The position numbers and the translations under genes were made by a program. The notes beneath the pieces are model-generated. The model was not told the origin of the DNA and made no database searches. It worked only from the letters and a program-made list of their open reading frames with translations. Positions 42,040 to 50,966 of a DNA stretch of 64,000 nt are shown here, in pieces. This DNA comes from DASSQJ01 sp963772645 (GTDB lineage: Bacteria > Actinomycetota > Actinomycetes > Actinomycetales > Dermatophilaceae), in NCBI GenBank assembly GCA_963772645.1, contig CAVYYD010000007.1:248001-312000 (forward strand), written 5' to 3'. Numbering within the stretch: position 1 is the stretch's first letter; each line of letters begins with the position of its first letter.

Positions 42040-42929
42040 CAGGCGAGGACGGTGAGCGCGCCGGGCACGGCCTCGAGGGCGACCGGCAGGGGCGAGAACC
42101 GCTCGCCGTCGGCGTAGGAGACGATGCCGGTCGCCCGCAGGCCCACGGTCCGCGCCCGGAGCACCTCGACCGCGGGGTGGCCCACGTGGGTGCCGCTGAA
42201 CACCTTGGGGAACACCCGGAGGAACTCGTGCATCGGGAGCCGGTGGAGGACCAGGACGTCGAGCAGCCCGTCGTCGAAGGAGGCGTCGGGCGTCACCCGC
42301 ATCCCCCCGCCGTAGGCCGGACCGTTGCCGACCGCGACGAGCATCGCGTCGAGCTCGCGCGACGTCCCGTCGAGCTCGATGACGTAGGGGATCGCCCGGA
42401 AGACCGGCAGCTCGCGGAGGATCGCGAGGTTGTAGCGCATCGGCCCCTTGGGCCATCGCCAGGTGTTGGCCCGCTCGTTGACGACGGCGTCGAAGCCAGC
42501 CGCGAGCACCCCGAGGAACCAGCGGGTCTCGCCGGTGGGCATGACGTGCCGGGCGGCGTCGACGACCCGGGTGTTGCCGGCCAGGAGCCGCTCGACCGAC
42601 CTCGCGGCGTCGCGCACGGGGAGGCCGAGCTCGCGGGCGATGTCGTTCCCGGTGCCGGCAGCCACGACCCCGAGCGGGACCGCGGTCCCGGCGCAGAGGT
42701 TGGCCCCGAGGTGGACCATCCCGTCGCCGCCGGCGACGACGATGGCGTCGACCGCTCCGGCCGCGATCGCCGCTCGGCCGTTGGCCGTGGCCCCCCGGGC
42801 GTCGGCGGCGCTGAGGTCGAGGACCTCGACGCCGGCGGCGCGGAGCAGGGTGAGGGCCTGCGTGCCGACCCGGGCCCCGGTGTTCTTGCCGGACGTGGGG
42901 TTGACGATGAGCCCGAGCCGTCTCGTCAT
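42039..42929 (-). CDS. diacylglycerol/lipid kinase family protein
   Basis: 296 residues. The N-terminal catalytic domain has LIVNPTSGKNTGARVG, the nucleotide-binding VVAGGDGMVHLG, and VVAAGTGNDIARELG. It phosphorylates diacylglycerol, sphingoid bases or a similar lipid at the membrane, in phospholipid recycling. ATG 42929 with TAGCCT seven bases away. Confidence 0.92.
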   Translation of the reverse strand: MTRRLGLIVNPTSGKNTGARVGTQALTLLRAAGVEVLDLSAADARGATANGRAAIAAGAVDAIVVAGGDGMVHLGANLCAGTAVPLGVVAAGTGNDIARELGLPVRDAARSVERLLAGNTRVVDAARHVMPTGETRWFLGVLAAGFDAVVNERANTWRWPKGPMRYNLAILRELPVFRAIPYVIELDGTSRELDAMLVAVGNGPAYGGGMRVTPDASFDDGLLDVLVLHRLPMHEFLRVFPKVFSGTHVGHPAVEVLRARTVGLRATGIVSYADGERFSPLPVALEAVPGALTVLA

Positions 42930-42936
42930 GGCGAGA

Positions 42937-42942
42937 AGGCTA
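42937..42942 (-). promoter_or_regulatory. -10 box TAGCCT of the lipid kinase gene
   Basis: TAGCCT, TCTCGCC, ATG 42929 on the reverse strand. Confidence 0.5.
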
Positions 42943-43016
42943 GCCCCGCGACGCTCCCCCCGAGCACCCGGCCGGCACCGGTCCACCGGTGGCGATGTGG
43001 GGGGCCCTGTCCCCGG

Positions 43017-43340
43017 TCAGACCGCCGGGCCGTCGCGGACGACCCGCAGCCTCGAGCCCCGGCCCCGCTCGACGAGGTCGACGAACTCCCCGATCGTCAC
43101 CCCGGCCTCGAGGTGGTGCCGGAAACGCTCGTCACGACGCACGACGTACCGGTTGCGCCGGCCGACCCGCACCCGCACGATGACCCCGGCCCGCTCGAGG
43201 TCGGCGACGAGCTGCTGCACCGCCCGCTCGGTGATGCCGATCCTCGTCGCGACGTCGCGCAGGAGCACGTCGGGCTCCCCCGCCAGACACACCAGGACGT
43301 GCCCGTGGTTGGTCAGGAACGTCCACCCGTCCCGCTTCAC
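43017..43340 (-). CDS. small winged-helix (MarR/ArsR-like) transcriptional regulator
   Basis: 107 residues. The HTH segment reads LLRDVATRIGITERAVQQLV, and the wing is VIVRVRVGRRNRYVVRR. A C-terminal helix (TIGEFVDLVERG) may serve in dimer formation. No metal or thiol sensor motif is visible. It lies behind the multicopper oxidase gene on the same strand, separated by a hairpin, and has its own -10 box at GTG 43340. Confidence 0.8.
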   Translation of the reverse strand: MKRDGWTFLTNHGHVLVCLAGEPDVLLRDVATRIGITERAVQQLVADLERAGVIVRVRVGRRNRYVVRRDERFRHHLEAGVTIGEFVDLVERGRGSRLRVVRDGPAV

Positions 43341-43346
43341 ACGAGC

Positions 43347-43352
43347 AGGATA
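43347..43352 (-). promoter_or_regulatory. -10 box TATCCT of the small regulator gene
   Basis: TATCCT, GCTCGT, GTG 43340 on the reverse strand. Confidence 0.5.
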
Positions 43353-43412
43353 GGGGGCCGGCACCCGTACTGTCAGGCCCTTTGCGCTGGTCAACGGCCC
43401 GGACCCCAGGCA

Positions 43413-43440
43413 GCCGCCGCCTCGGCTCTGAGGCGGCGGC
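43413..43440 (-). terminator. hairpin terminator of the multicopper oxidase gene
   Basis: Arms GCCGCCGCCTC and GAGGCGGCGGC, perfect over 11 bp, six-base loop, starting 12 bp after the oxidase stop. No T-run. Confidence 0.65.
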
Positions 43441-43452
43441 CGCCCGGCAGGG

Positions 43453-46400
43453 TCAAGGAGTCGCGACCGTCGCCACGGTGGACCAGTCGGAGGCCCCGAC
43501 CGGGTTGACCGCGCGGACCCTGACGTACCAGACCTGGGTGCTGAGGTTGCCCGTCGTGTACGTCGTCGTCCCGGCACCCGTGGTGGCGGAACCGGCCACC
43601 GTCGTGAACGCGGAGTCGGCGCTCCACTGGACGTCGTAGGCCGTCTCACCGCTCACATCCGCCCAGGTCACCGTGATCCGCTCGTTCTTGCCCTGCGCTG
43701 CCGCGGTGCCCTGCACGGACTGCGGAACCGGCGGGAGGTCGACGAGGACGCTGACCGGGTCGGTCGGGCCGCCGGTACCGGCGACGTTCACGGTGCTCAC
43801 CCGGTAGGCGTAGCTGTGGCCCTGGGTGACCCCGGAGTCCACGTAGCTCACCGTTCCGGTGTTGTTCCGCGCGGCCGGGCTGGCGAGGACCGTGAAGCTG
43901 CCGTTGTCGATCGACCGCTCGAGGACGAAGTTCGCCTCGTTCGTCGCGTTGTCCCGCCACGACAGGCTCACCTGCGGGCCGCTCTGCAGCGTCGCCGTGA
44001 GCTCACTCGGCGCGGCGGGCGCGTTGAGCCCGACGTCCGTGGAGAGCGAGCTGGCGGTGACGCTCGGGAACTGTCCACCGTAGCCCGCGGTGTTGAGTGC
44101 GGCGACGCGGTACCGGTAGGCCTGACGTCCGTCGATCGTGGCGTCGGTGAACGAGGCGGTCCCGTGGGTGTTGGCCTCGGTCAGCGGCCTGACCACCGTG
44201 CCGACGTCGGTCCACCTCGCGCCGTCACTCGTGCGCTGGATGACGAACGAGGTCTCGGTGATCGAGTTGTCGTTCCAGGTCAGCGTCGCGGTGGCGCGCC
44301 GGCCGGTGCCGTTGAGGTTCACCACCAGACCGTCCGCCGCGTTCGGCGGCAGGACCACCGACTCGGGCCGCATCATGTCCATCTCCTCGTGGCTGAGGAT
44401 GTGGCAGTGGATGACGTACTCCCAGCCGAAGTTGACGAGCTCGTTGGTGATCGCCGTGGTCGGGTTGCCCTGGACGTCGACGCTGTTGAAGCCGGCCGTC
44501 GAGCCCAGCGCCATCATCGGGTTGAGCGGCCGGATCGCGTTCGGCACCTCGAAGGGCACCTTGGGGATGATCGGCCGCAGCGCGACGATCGTGTCCTCGA
44601 GCGGGCTCATCCGGACGGTGTCCTTCCAGCCGAGCTCGTTGGGATCAGGCGGGATGATGATGTTGTCCCAGGTGACCCGGTTGACCACCTGCACGTCGTA
44701 GAGGTGGAAGTGGATCGGGTGGGTGTCGACCCCGTTGTGGGTGAACCGCCAGATCTGCGTCCCGTCCGCGGTGCTCGAGATCGGCGACACCTGGACGTCA
44801 CCGGCGGGAAGGCCGTCGGCGGTCAGGTTCACCTGCGCCCTCGGCAGGTTCGTCGCGTCGACGAGCTCGGTCGCCGGGTTGATGTACGGGTAGAGGGTGA
44901 CGTTCTGCTGCCCGGGTGAGGGTGGCTGTGCCTCGACCCCGAGGTTGGCCGTCATCCGGCCGTACTCGTCGAACGTCGAGGCGTTCATCTCGTCGTGGAT
45001 CGCCTTGGGCTGCAGGGCAATCGATGACCTTGCCGTCGGCTTGCGAAGGGTGTTGAAGCCGAAGTCGGTGGTGTCGTTGACCCGGACGAGCCCGTCGCAC
45101 GTGGTCTTCGTCGACCCGGCGACGTTGCAGTTGCTGCTCGACGCGAACGACGTCCCGTAGGCCGAGTTGTAGGCGGACTGCCCGACGATCGTCGGGGGCT
45201 GGCCGGACTCGAAGACGCCGGTGCCCTGGGCGTTGTGCTTGAAGGCGTTCCGCAGCTTCGTCATGTCGAACGCTGCCGACGGGGTCGTCGCGGCGATCGT
45301 CACCCGCATGACGGTCCTGGTGTTCGGGCCGTAGCCGGGCAGGGTCGTCGGGGCGCCCGCGGGGCTGAGGTCGGGTCCGCCGGTGTAGTAGTCGTACTGC
45401 GGGACCCGGGCCGGGAAGGCCGCCGGTGCGTCGTTGTAGAGGATCAGGGTCTGGCCGGCGAACTTCGAGAAGTCGACGACCGCGTCCGCGCGCTCGGCCG
45501 GCGCGAGGAGGAGCGAGTGCTTGTCGACGTTCCCGTAGTCGAACCGGGTCGGGTCGGTGATCCACGTCGTCGGCTGCTGGCCGTCGACGACCGCGGGGGC
45601 CGGGAGGAACCCGCCCTCGCTGGCCAGCTGCACCCAGTCGGGCCCGTAGGTGTCGTCGTTGGCGCCGACCGGGGTCGGGAAGACGTTCGGGTCGGTCTGG
45701 GCCGCCGCGAGCTCGGCCGGCTTCAGCGCCACCTCGGTCGTCCCGTCACCCTGGCCGGGGTCCGCGACGTACCACTGGAAGTTGAAGAACCGGTCATTGG
45801 CGGCGTTGAGGATCCGCAGCCGGTACGGCTTCGGGTCGAGGGTCACCGTCGGGTAGGCGACCCCGTTGACGATCGGGGTGTCGTTGAACTGCTCCATGCC
45901 GGCGGAGATGTTCGGGGTCCCGGGGATCTGCTCCGGCTCGCAGTACGGGTCGGTCTGGTACTGCCAGGTCGACGGGTCGTCGAGCGTGCAGGCCGGGTCG
46001 TAGTACGGGTTGGCGATCGGCCCGTGGACGGTGGTCGTGGCCGGTGGCCAGAACCAGGGTCCGTACATCCACCGCCCGAAGGCGCTCATCCCCGAGGGGT
46101 CACCCGGGTTCTGCGCGGGCATGTAGACGTGGTGGTACCAGAAGTTGCCCTTGGTGCCCCACCGCGTGGCGTCCCAGGTGGGGTCCTGCTGGGCCAGCTG
46201 GTCGGCACCCGGGACGAAGGTCTTGTCCTGGACGACGAGCGGCAGGGTGGCGTCCGGCCCGGGGATCACCCCGTCGGCGACGAGCTTCTTCTCGGTGTCG
46301 TCGGCGATGGTGTAGCCGGCGGCCTCACCGGCGTACACGTTGAGCCGGGTGATGCCCCACGCGTGGTCGTGGTAGAACATCAGCCGCGCGCTCTGCTGGT

Positions 46401-48138
46401 TGGTGTAGTAGAAGGTCGAGCAGCCGTCGTCGGCGGCGGTGCACCCCTGGGAGGTGTTGGGGTCCTCGACCATGTCGGGGACGTTCTGGACGCTGACGCC
46501 CTGCGGGTACGGTGTCGTCTCCCCGGCCGGGGTGATCCACTGGTGCGGGGTGCCGTCGCTGATCCACGGGGTGATCCCGCCGTGGAGGTGCAGGGTCGCC
46601 CGGTTGTCCTTGAAGCAGGTGTCCGGCTTCGGGACCGTGGTCGTGCAGGCCGGGTTGCGGACCTCGTCGAGGACGGTGCCCGCGTCGACCGCGGTGTCCA
46701 TGCCGTCGGGGCCGAGCCCGGAGCCCATCATCGAGCTGTCGGTCGGGAGGAAGAGGTCGCCACCGGCGCCGGTGGGCAGCAGGTTGCGGAAGACGATCCG
46801 GACGGGCTTGTCCTTGGTGGCCGCGATGAACGGACCCATGTACTGCGGCGTCGTGACGCCGAGGTAGCCGCCGGTGACTGCCACCGTGGTGCCGTCGAGC
46901 AGCTCGTTCGCCAGTGGGACGCCAGCAGTTCCGAGCTTGGTCTGCAGCGTCGGGGTCATGAGCTGGACGTAGCCGCGGACCAGGGCCCCCTCGGGCAGGT
47001 CGGAGGAGAACTTCGTGCGGTACTGGACGAGGCCGATGACGTACTCGTCGGCCTTGACGCCGTTGTAGTCGATCTCCTCGGGCACGGCGACGGGGAGGAA
47101 CTTGCTGCCGTCGGTCGGGCAGTCCGGCGGCGTGCACGTCACCGGGAGCTGGTCGACGAACTTGCGCATCCCCTGGGTGAGGTAGCCGCTGCCGGGGTCG
47201 GTCACGGTGATGCCGGTGATGGCGCCGACGTCGCTGACCGCGGTGGCTCCGGCGCCCTGTCCGCTGCCGGTCGGGTCGGCGACCGTGACGCCCGGTGCGG
47301 TGGTGTAGCCGGACCCGACGTCGACGACGTTGACGGCGGACAGCGCCAGCGTGGCCGTCGCCGTCGCGGCGCCGCCGCCGTCAGGGAAGGCGATGGGGTC
47401 GAACTGGGTGCCGTTGCGGATGACGACCGCCGGGGCCGTGGTGTAGCCCGAGCCGGGGTCGTCGACGACGACCGCGCTGATCGTGCCGGCCGCGTCCATC
47501 CCGTCGACCGGGTCGCCGGTGGCCATCATCGGGACGTGCCCCTTGGCCCGGACCCCGCCGGGGGTGTCGGGCAGGTCGAAGTCGACGGTCGGCATCGTGT
47601 ACCCGCTGCCACCGTCGGCGACGGTGACCGCGTCGACGCCGCCGGACCCGACCGCGGTCGCGGTCGTCCCGGTGGCCGGGGCGTCGACGGTGACGGTGAA
47701 CGAGGTGTAGCCGGAGCCGGCCGCGACGTCGGTGAACCCGGTGACGACCCCGCTCGTGCTGACCGTCGCCGTCGCGGTGGCGAGAGAGCCGCTGCCGCTG
47801 ACGGCGACCGTGGCGGCCGTGTACCCACGGCCCGGGGCCGTGACGTCGATGCTCGCGATGCCCCCCGTGACCGGGTCGACCTGGGCGACCGCGGCGGCGC
47901 CGGTGCCGTCACCGTCGATCGTGACGTCCGCCGAGGAGAGCGTCAGCGGGCTGTTCGCCCAGTTCGGGTACGGCCCGAAGTAGTGCGGCACCTTCGACTC
48001 GTCCGTCGCGCTCGCCGGACCGGCGGCCAGCGCCGCCGAGGCCGGCACCGCGACCGCCTGCACCCCCACCGCGAGGACCATCGCGGTGCTCGCGAGCACC
48101 GCGGACGTGAACCATTTCCCTGCTACCCCGTGTGACAT
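43453..48138 (-). CDS. giant secreted multicopper oxidase with GSGYT repeats and three fibronectin III domains
   Basis: 1561 residues, two to three times the size of a laccase. Signal peptide (about 1-45, VPASAALAAG). Residues about 85-310 hold six GSGYT-like repeats (GRGYTAATVAV, GSGYTSFTVTV, GSGYTMPTVDF, GSGYTTAPAVV, GSGYTTAPGVT, GSGYLTQGM). The oxidase body has all copper sites: TLHLHGG, FYHDHAWG, THPIHFHLYDV and VIHCHILSHEEMDMM, the last giving the type 1 Cys, His and Met. Three fibronectin III domains close the protein (about 1260-1561). It should oxidise a metal (Mn, Fe or Cu) or a phenol outside the cell. ATG 48138 has GAGGCAGG upstream. It is inserted in the otherwise conserved helY-tatC neighbourhood. 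Confidence 0.9.
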   Translation of the reverse strand: MSHGVAGKWFTSAVLASTAMVLAVGVQAVAVPASAALAAGPASATDESKVPHYFGPYPNWANSPLTLSSADVTIDGDGTGAAAVAQVDPVTGGIASIDVTAPGRGYTAATVAVSGSGSLATATATVSTSGVVTGFTDVAAGSGYTSFTVTVDAPATGTTATAVGSGGVDAVTVADGGSGYTMPTVDFDLPDTPGGVRAKGHVPMMATGDPVDGMDAAGTISAVVVDDPGSGYTTAPAVVIRNGTQFDPIAFPDGGGAATATATLALSAVNVVDVGSGYTTAPGVTVADPTGSGQGAGATAVSDVGAITGITVTDPGSGYLTQGMRKFVDQLPVTCTPPDCPTDGSKFLPVAVPEEIDYNGVKADEYVIGLVQYRTKFSSDLPEGALVRGYVQLMTPTLQTKLGTAGVPLANELLDGTTVAVTGGYLGVTTPQYMGPFIAATKDKPVRIVFRNLLPTGAGGDLFLPTDSSMMGSGLGPDGMDTAVDAGTVLDEVRNPACTTTVPKPDTCFKDNRATLHLHGGITPWISDGTPHQWITPAGETTPYPQGVSVQNVPDMVEDPNTSQGCTAADDGCSTFYYTNQQSARLMFYHDHAWGITRLNVYAGEAAGYTIADDTEKKLVADGVIPGPDATLPLVVQDKTFVPGADQLAQQDPTWDATRWGTKGNFWYHHVYMPAQNPGDPSGMSAFGRWMYGPWFWPPATTTVHGPIANPYYDPACTLDDPSTWQYQTDPYCEPEQIPGTPNISAGMEQFNDTPIVNGVAYPTVTLDPKPYRLRILNAANDRFFNFQWYVADPGQGDGTTEVALKPAELAAAQTDPNVFPTPVGANDDTYGPDWVQLASEGGFLPAPAVVDGQQPTTWITDPTRFDYGNVDKHSLLLAPAERADAVVDFSKFAGQTLILYNDAPAAFPARVPQYDYYTGGPDLSPAGAPTTLPGYGPNTRTVMRVTIAATTPSAAFDMTKLRNAFKHNAQGTGVFESGQPPTIVGQSAYNSAYGTSFASSSNCNVAGSTKTTCDGLVRVNDTTDFGFNTLRKPTARSSIALQPKAIHDEMNASTFDEYGRMTANLGVEAQPPSPGQQNVTLYPYINPATELVDATNLPRAQVNLTADGLPAGDVQVSPISSTADGTQIWRFTHNGVDTHPIHFHLYDVQVVNRVTWDNIIIPPDPNELGWKDTVRMSPLEDTIVALRPIIPKVPFEVPNAIRPLNPMMALGSTAGFNSVDVQGNPTTAITNELVNFGWEYVIHCHILSHEEMDMMRPESVVLPPNAADGLVVNLNGTGRRATATLTWNDNSITETSFVIQRTSDGARWTDVGTVVRPLTEANTHGTASFTDATIDGRQAYRYRVAALNTAGYGGQFPSVTASSLSTDVGLNAPAAPSELTATLQSGPQVSLSWRDNATNEANFVLERSIDNGSFTVLASPAARNNTGTVSYVDSGVTQGHSYAYRVSTVNVAGTGGPTDPVSVLVDLPPVPQSVQGTAAAQGKNERITVTWADVSGETAYDVQWSADSAFTTVAGSATTGAGTTTYTTGNLSTQVWYVRVRAVNPVGASDWSTVATVATP

Positions 48139-48453
48139 GTCCCTGCCTCAATTCTCGAGTCACACTGCCCCTGCCGCTCCGGATGCTAGGCGCCGGGCCG
48201 CCGACCGCTCACTCCCCCGAAATGACCATTCGGGACACGAAATCCGTTTCGCGACTGGCGTTTCCGGAACGACTCCGACGCTCGGGACGCCGCCCGGAGA
48301 GACGGCTGACGGTGCGGGAATCGATACCGGCGGGGGGTATCGGGACGGAGCGGCCGAACCGCTGCCCGAACCAGGATTCGCGAGTTCCCGGCACACTGTG
48401 ACGTCAGGCACACCGTGCCGGAAAGGGGGCGCCGCCCTGCGTCGCCGCAGGGG
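48139..48453. other. 315-bp regulatory gap between tatC and the multicopper oxidase gene
   Basis: No gene. AT-richer than its surroundings. It holds two adjacent dyads, CCCGAA-N7-TTCGGG (48216-48234) and CGAAA-N4-TTTCG (48238-48251), a CsoR-like dyad at 48323-48341, a possible oxidase -10 (CTAGCAT at 48184-48190, reverse strand), and a leader with GAGGCAGG before the oxidase ATG. Confidence 0.6.
48323..48341. promoter_or_regulatory. CsoR-like copper operator
   Basis: Arms GATACC and GGTATC around a 7-base GC-only spacer with a G-run, the general shape of actinobacterial CsoR sites (ATACC, G/C tract, GGTAT). It lies 185 bp upstream of the multicopper oxidase start. Confidence 0.45.
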
Positions 48454-49290
48454 TCAGAGCGGCGAGGCCTCGGTGTCGTCGATCTCCAGCCAGTCCGGGC
48501 GCGCCGCCCGCTTCCGCCGCTCGAGGAGCTTGGCGACCCCGATCGCGCCGAAGTAGAGCAGGACGAGAGGGCCCATGAGGAGGAACATCGAGTAGGGGTC
48601 GGGGGTCGGCATCATCATCGCCGAGAAGATCGCGATGCCGACGACCGCCGGGCGCCACGCCCGCACCATCGCCGACGAGGGCAGCAGCCCGATGAAGTTG
48701 AGCGCGACGAGGAAGACCGGCAGGAGGAAGGCCGCGCCGAAGCCGAGGCTGAACCGGGTGACGAAGCTGATGTAGTCGGACGCCGTCTGGAAGTTCGCGG
48801 CCCCGGTCGGCGTGAAGTCGAGGAGCACGCCGATGACCAAGGGAAGCGAGTAGTGCGCGAGGACGATGCCGAGGAGGAACAGCGGCACGGCTGCGCCGAT
48901 GAAGGCGAGCGAGACCCGCTTCTCCTTGCGGGTCAGGCCCGGGACGATGAAGGCCCAGGCCTGGTAGAGCCACACCGGGCTGGAGACGATGAGCCCGGTG
49001 AAGATCGCGACGCTGAAGTGCAGCGAGAACGCCGAGGTGATGCCGGTGAAGATGAGCTCGATGTCGGCGGCGCGCTCCGGGTGGGCGAGCTTGTAGCCCT
49101 CGACCGGGGAGGTGAGCAGCGCGTAGACGCCCTCGAACCACGACTGCGGGTCGTAGAGGACCCAGCCGAGGACGGTGCCGGCGGCGACCGCGAGCACGGC
49201 CTTGAAGAGCCGGTTACGGAACTCGCGCAGGTGCTCCGCCAGCGTCATCCGGCCCTCGGGGTCGCGGGCGCGTCGACGCAGACCGGGCAT
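48454..49290 (-). CDS. tatC: Sec-independent protein translocase subunit TatC
   Basis: 278 residues, six membrane helices. MTLAEHLREFRNRLFKAVLA is the family N-terminus with the Glu/Arg pair, and SSPVWLYQAWAFIVPGLTRKEKR is the first cytoplasmic loop. With TatA it exports folded proteins carrying twin-Arg signals. The ATG follows the tatA stop by 24 bp; ATG 49248 is an alternative. Confidence 0.96.
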   Translation of the reverse strand: MPGLRRRARDPEGRMTLAEHLREFRNRLFKAVLAVAAGTVLGWVLYDPQSWFEGVYALLTSPVEGYKLAHPERAADIELIFTGITSAFSLHFSVAIFTGLIVSSPVWLYQAWAFIVPGLTRKEKRVSLAFIGAAVPLFLLGIVLAHYSLPLVIGVLLDFTPTGAANFQTASDYISFVTRFSLGFGAAFLLPVFLVALNFIGLLPSSAMVRAWRPAVVGIAIFSAMMMPTPDPYSMFLLMGPLVLLYFGAIGVAKLLERRKRAARPDWLEIDDTEASPL

Positions 49291-49314
49291 GGACGGTCGG
49301 GGCGCTGTCGGGCG

Positions 49315-49626
49315 TCAGGCCGCGGGGCCCGAGGACCCGCTCCGCGGGGAGCGCTCGGTGGCGCTGCCGTCGGTCTCGGGCTCCGGGGTGCTGACCGGCT
49401 CGTCGGCCCGCTGCTGGGTGATCGACTCCCCCCGCACCGTCTCGGACGACGCCGAGGACTTGCTCGCCGCGTTCTCCTTCTTCATCTCGTCGACCTCGGA
49501 GCGGAAGACGCGCATGGACCGACCGATGCTGCGGGCGGCGTCGGGCAGTCGCTTCGCGCCGAAGAGGGCGATGATGAGAAGGGCAAGGATGATGAGGTGC
49601 CAGCCCTCGAAGAGTCCTCGTCCCAT
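49315..49626 (-). CDS. tatA: Sec-independent protein translocase subunit TatA
   Basis: 103 residues. One N-terminal helix (GWHLIILALLIIALFGAKRLPDA) with the conserved FG hinge, an amphipathic helix (RSIGRSMRVFRSEVDEM) and a polar Ser/Thr/Glu-rich tail. It makes the Tat pore. The ATG is 34 bp after the gene upstream. Confidence 0.95.
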   Translation of the reverse strand: MGRGLFEGWHLIILALLIIALFGAKRLPDAARSIGRSMRVFRSEVDEMKKENAASKSSASSETVRGESITQQRADEPVSTPEPETDGSATERSPRSGSSGPAA

Positions 49627-49660
49627 GGCGGGTTTCCTTCCGCGTCGGTGGTGTCCGCTG

Positions 49661-49978
49661 TCAGTGTACGTGGCGAGCCCACGGCGGGCGTGCCGCTTCC
49701 CGGCGAGCCCTCCGCGTGGCCTGCGCGGTGACCCGCTGCTCCCGGTACTCGGCCCGCACGTCGCGGGGGTCGCGGGTGGCCGCGACGAGCCCGGCGGCGG
49801 TGACCGGCTCGCCCTCGGGCCGGCCTTCGAGCTCGGCGACGAGCCGCTCCGCACGGGCCAGCTCGGTGCCGAGGGCCGCGGCGCTGCGCCAGGCGGCGCG
49901 GACCCGGATCCCGACCCACAGGGCGCCCCCGAGGACGAGGACCGCCCAGAGCAGGAGCCAGCCCCACCACGGCAGCAC
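49661..49978 (-). CDS. conserved membrane-anchored protein of the paf-tat cluster
   Basis: 105 residues. One N-terminal membrane helix (WGWLLLWAVLVLGGALWVG) followed by a charged, probably coiled-coil helix (AAALGTELARAERLVAEL) and an Arg-rich C-terminus (QATRRARREAARPPW). No family known to me. GTG 49978 starts immediately after the pafC stop, so coexpression with pafC and tatA is likely. Confidence 0.72.
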   Translation of the reverse strand: MLPWWGWLLLWAVLVLGGALWVGIRVRAAWRSAAALGTELARAERLVAELEGRPEGEPVTAAGLVAATRDPRDVRAEYREQRVTAQATRRARREAARPPWARHVH

Positions 49979-49979
49979 G

Positions 49980-50966
49980 TCAGGACCCCGCGGCCGGGTA
50001 GCCGGCGAGCGCTGAGGCCGCCCCGACGCGCACCTCCGCGACGACCTCCGGCGGGTCGAGCACCTGCCCCTGGCCGCCGAGCCGCCAGATGAGCCGGCGC
50101 AGCCAGGCGGTGTCGGCGGTGCGCAAGCGCACCACGAGGCCGCCGCCGTCCGCGACCGGCACCGGCTCGGCCGACTCCACCGGGTAGTAGTCGGCGACCC
50201 AGGCGGCCGAGGGGCGCAGCCGGAGGGTGACGACGAGGTCGTCGAGGGCCGGCCGGAAGGTGCCCTCGGCGAGGTCGCGCTCCCGGGCCTGCGGCGGCGG
50301 CGTGCCGTCGGCGTCGAGGACGGTGAGCTCCTCGACCCGGTCCATCCGGAACAGCCGGGTGTCCTCGGCCCGGTGGCACCACCCCTCGAGGTACCAGCGC
50401 CCGTCGATGCCGACGACCCGCATCGGGTCGACGTCGCGCTCGGTGGCCTCGTCGCGGGCCGGGACGAGGTAGCGCAGGTGGACGCGGCGGTGCCGGGCGA
50501 GCGCTCGGCGGGCGTCGGCGAGCATCTCCGCCGACGCCCCGTCGGCCATCTCCGCACGGACCCGCTCGGCCGGCGCCGCGGCCTCCCCCGCCGCCGCCTC
50601 GAGCTTGGCCAGCGCCCGGTCCACGGCGTCGCGCTCGCCCAACCCGGGCACTCCCCGCAGGGCACGGAGGCCGACGATGAGGGTGACCGCCTCGTCGACG
50701 CCGAGGCGAAGCGGGCGGGAGATCGTCTCGGCGTTGCCGACGAAGACCCGGCCCTCCTCCCAGTCGGCCTCGATCAGCTCGTCGGGCATCTGGCCGTAGC
50801 CGCAGAGGAAGAGCAGCCGCAGGTCGGCCTCGAGCTGCTCGACGCTGACCCCGAGGTCCTCGGCCGCCTGCGGCAGGTCGATCCCCTGCCGGTTGACCAG
50901 CCACGGGACCATCGTCAGCAGCCGGGCCAGGCGGGCCGTCGCCGTCTCGGTGGAGAACCCGGCCAT
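49980..50966 (-). CDS. pafC: WYL domain regulator PafC
   Basis: 328 residues. N-terminal HTH (LDLPQAAEDLGVSVEQLEADL-like region), then the WYL domain (VVGIDGRWYLEGWCHRAEDTRLFRMDRV) and the WCX extension at the C-terminus. With PafB it forms the heterodimer that activates LexA-independent DNA damage genes in mycobacteria. ATG 50966 overlaps the pafB stop. Confidence 0.94.
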   Translation of the reverse strand: MAGFSTETATARLARLLTMVPWLVNRQGIDLPQAAEDLGVSVEQLEADLRLLFLCGYGQMPDELIEADWEEGRVFVGNAETISRPLRLGVDEAVTLIVGLRALRGVPGLGERDAVDRALAKLEAAAGEAAAPAERVRAEMADGASAEMLADARRALARHRRVHLRYLVPARDEATERDVDPMRVVGIDGRWYLEGWCHRAEDTRLFRMDRVEELTVLDADGTPPPQARERDLAEGTFRPALDDLVVTLRLRPSAAWVADYYPVESAEPVPVADGGGLVVRLRTADTAWLRRLIWRLGGQGQVLDPPEVVAEVRVGAASALAGYPAAGS

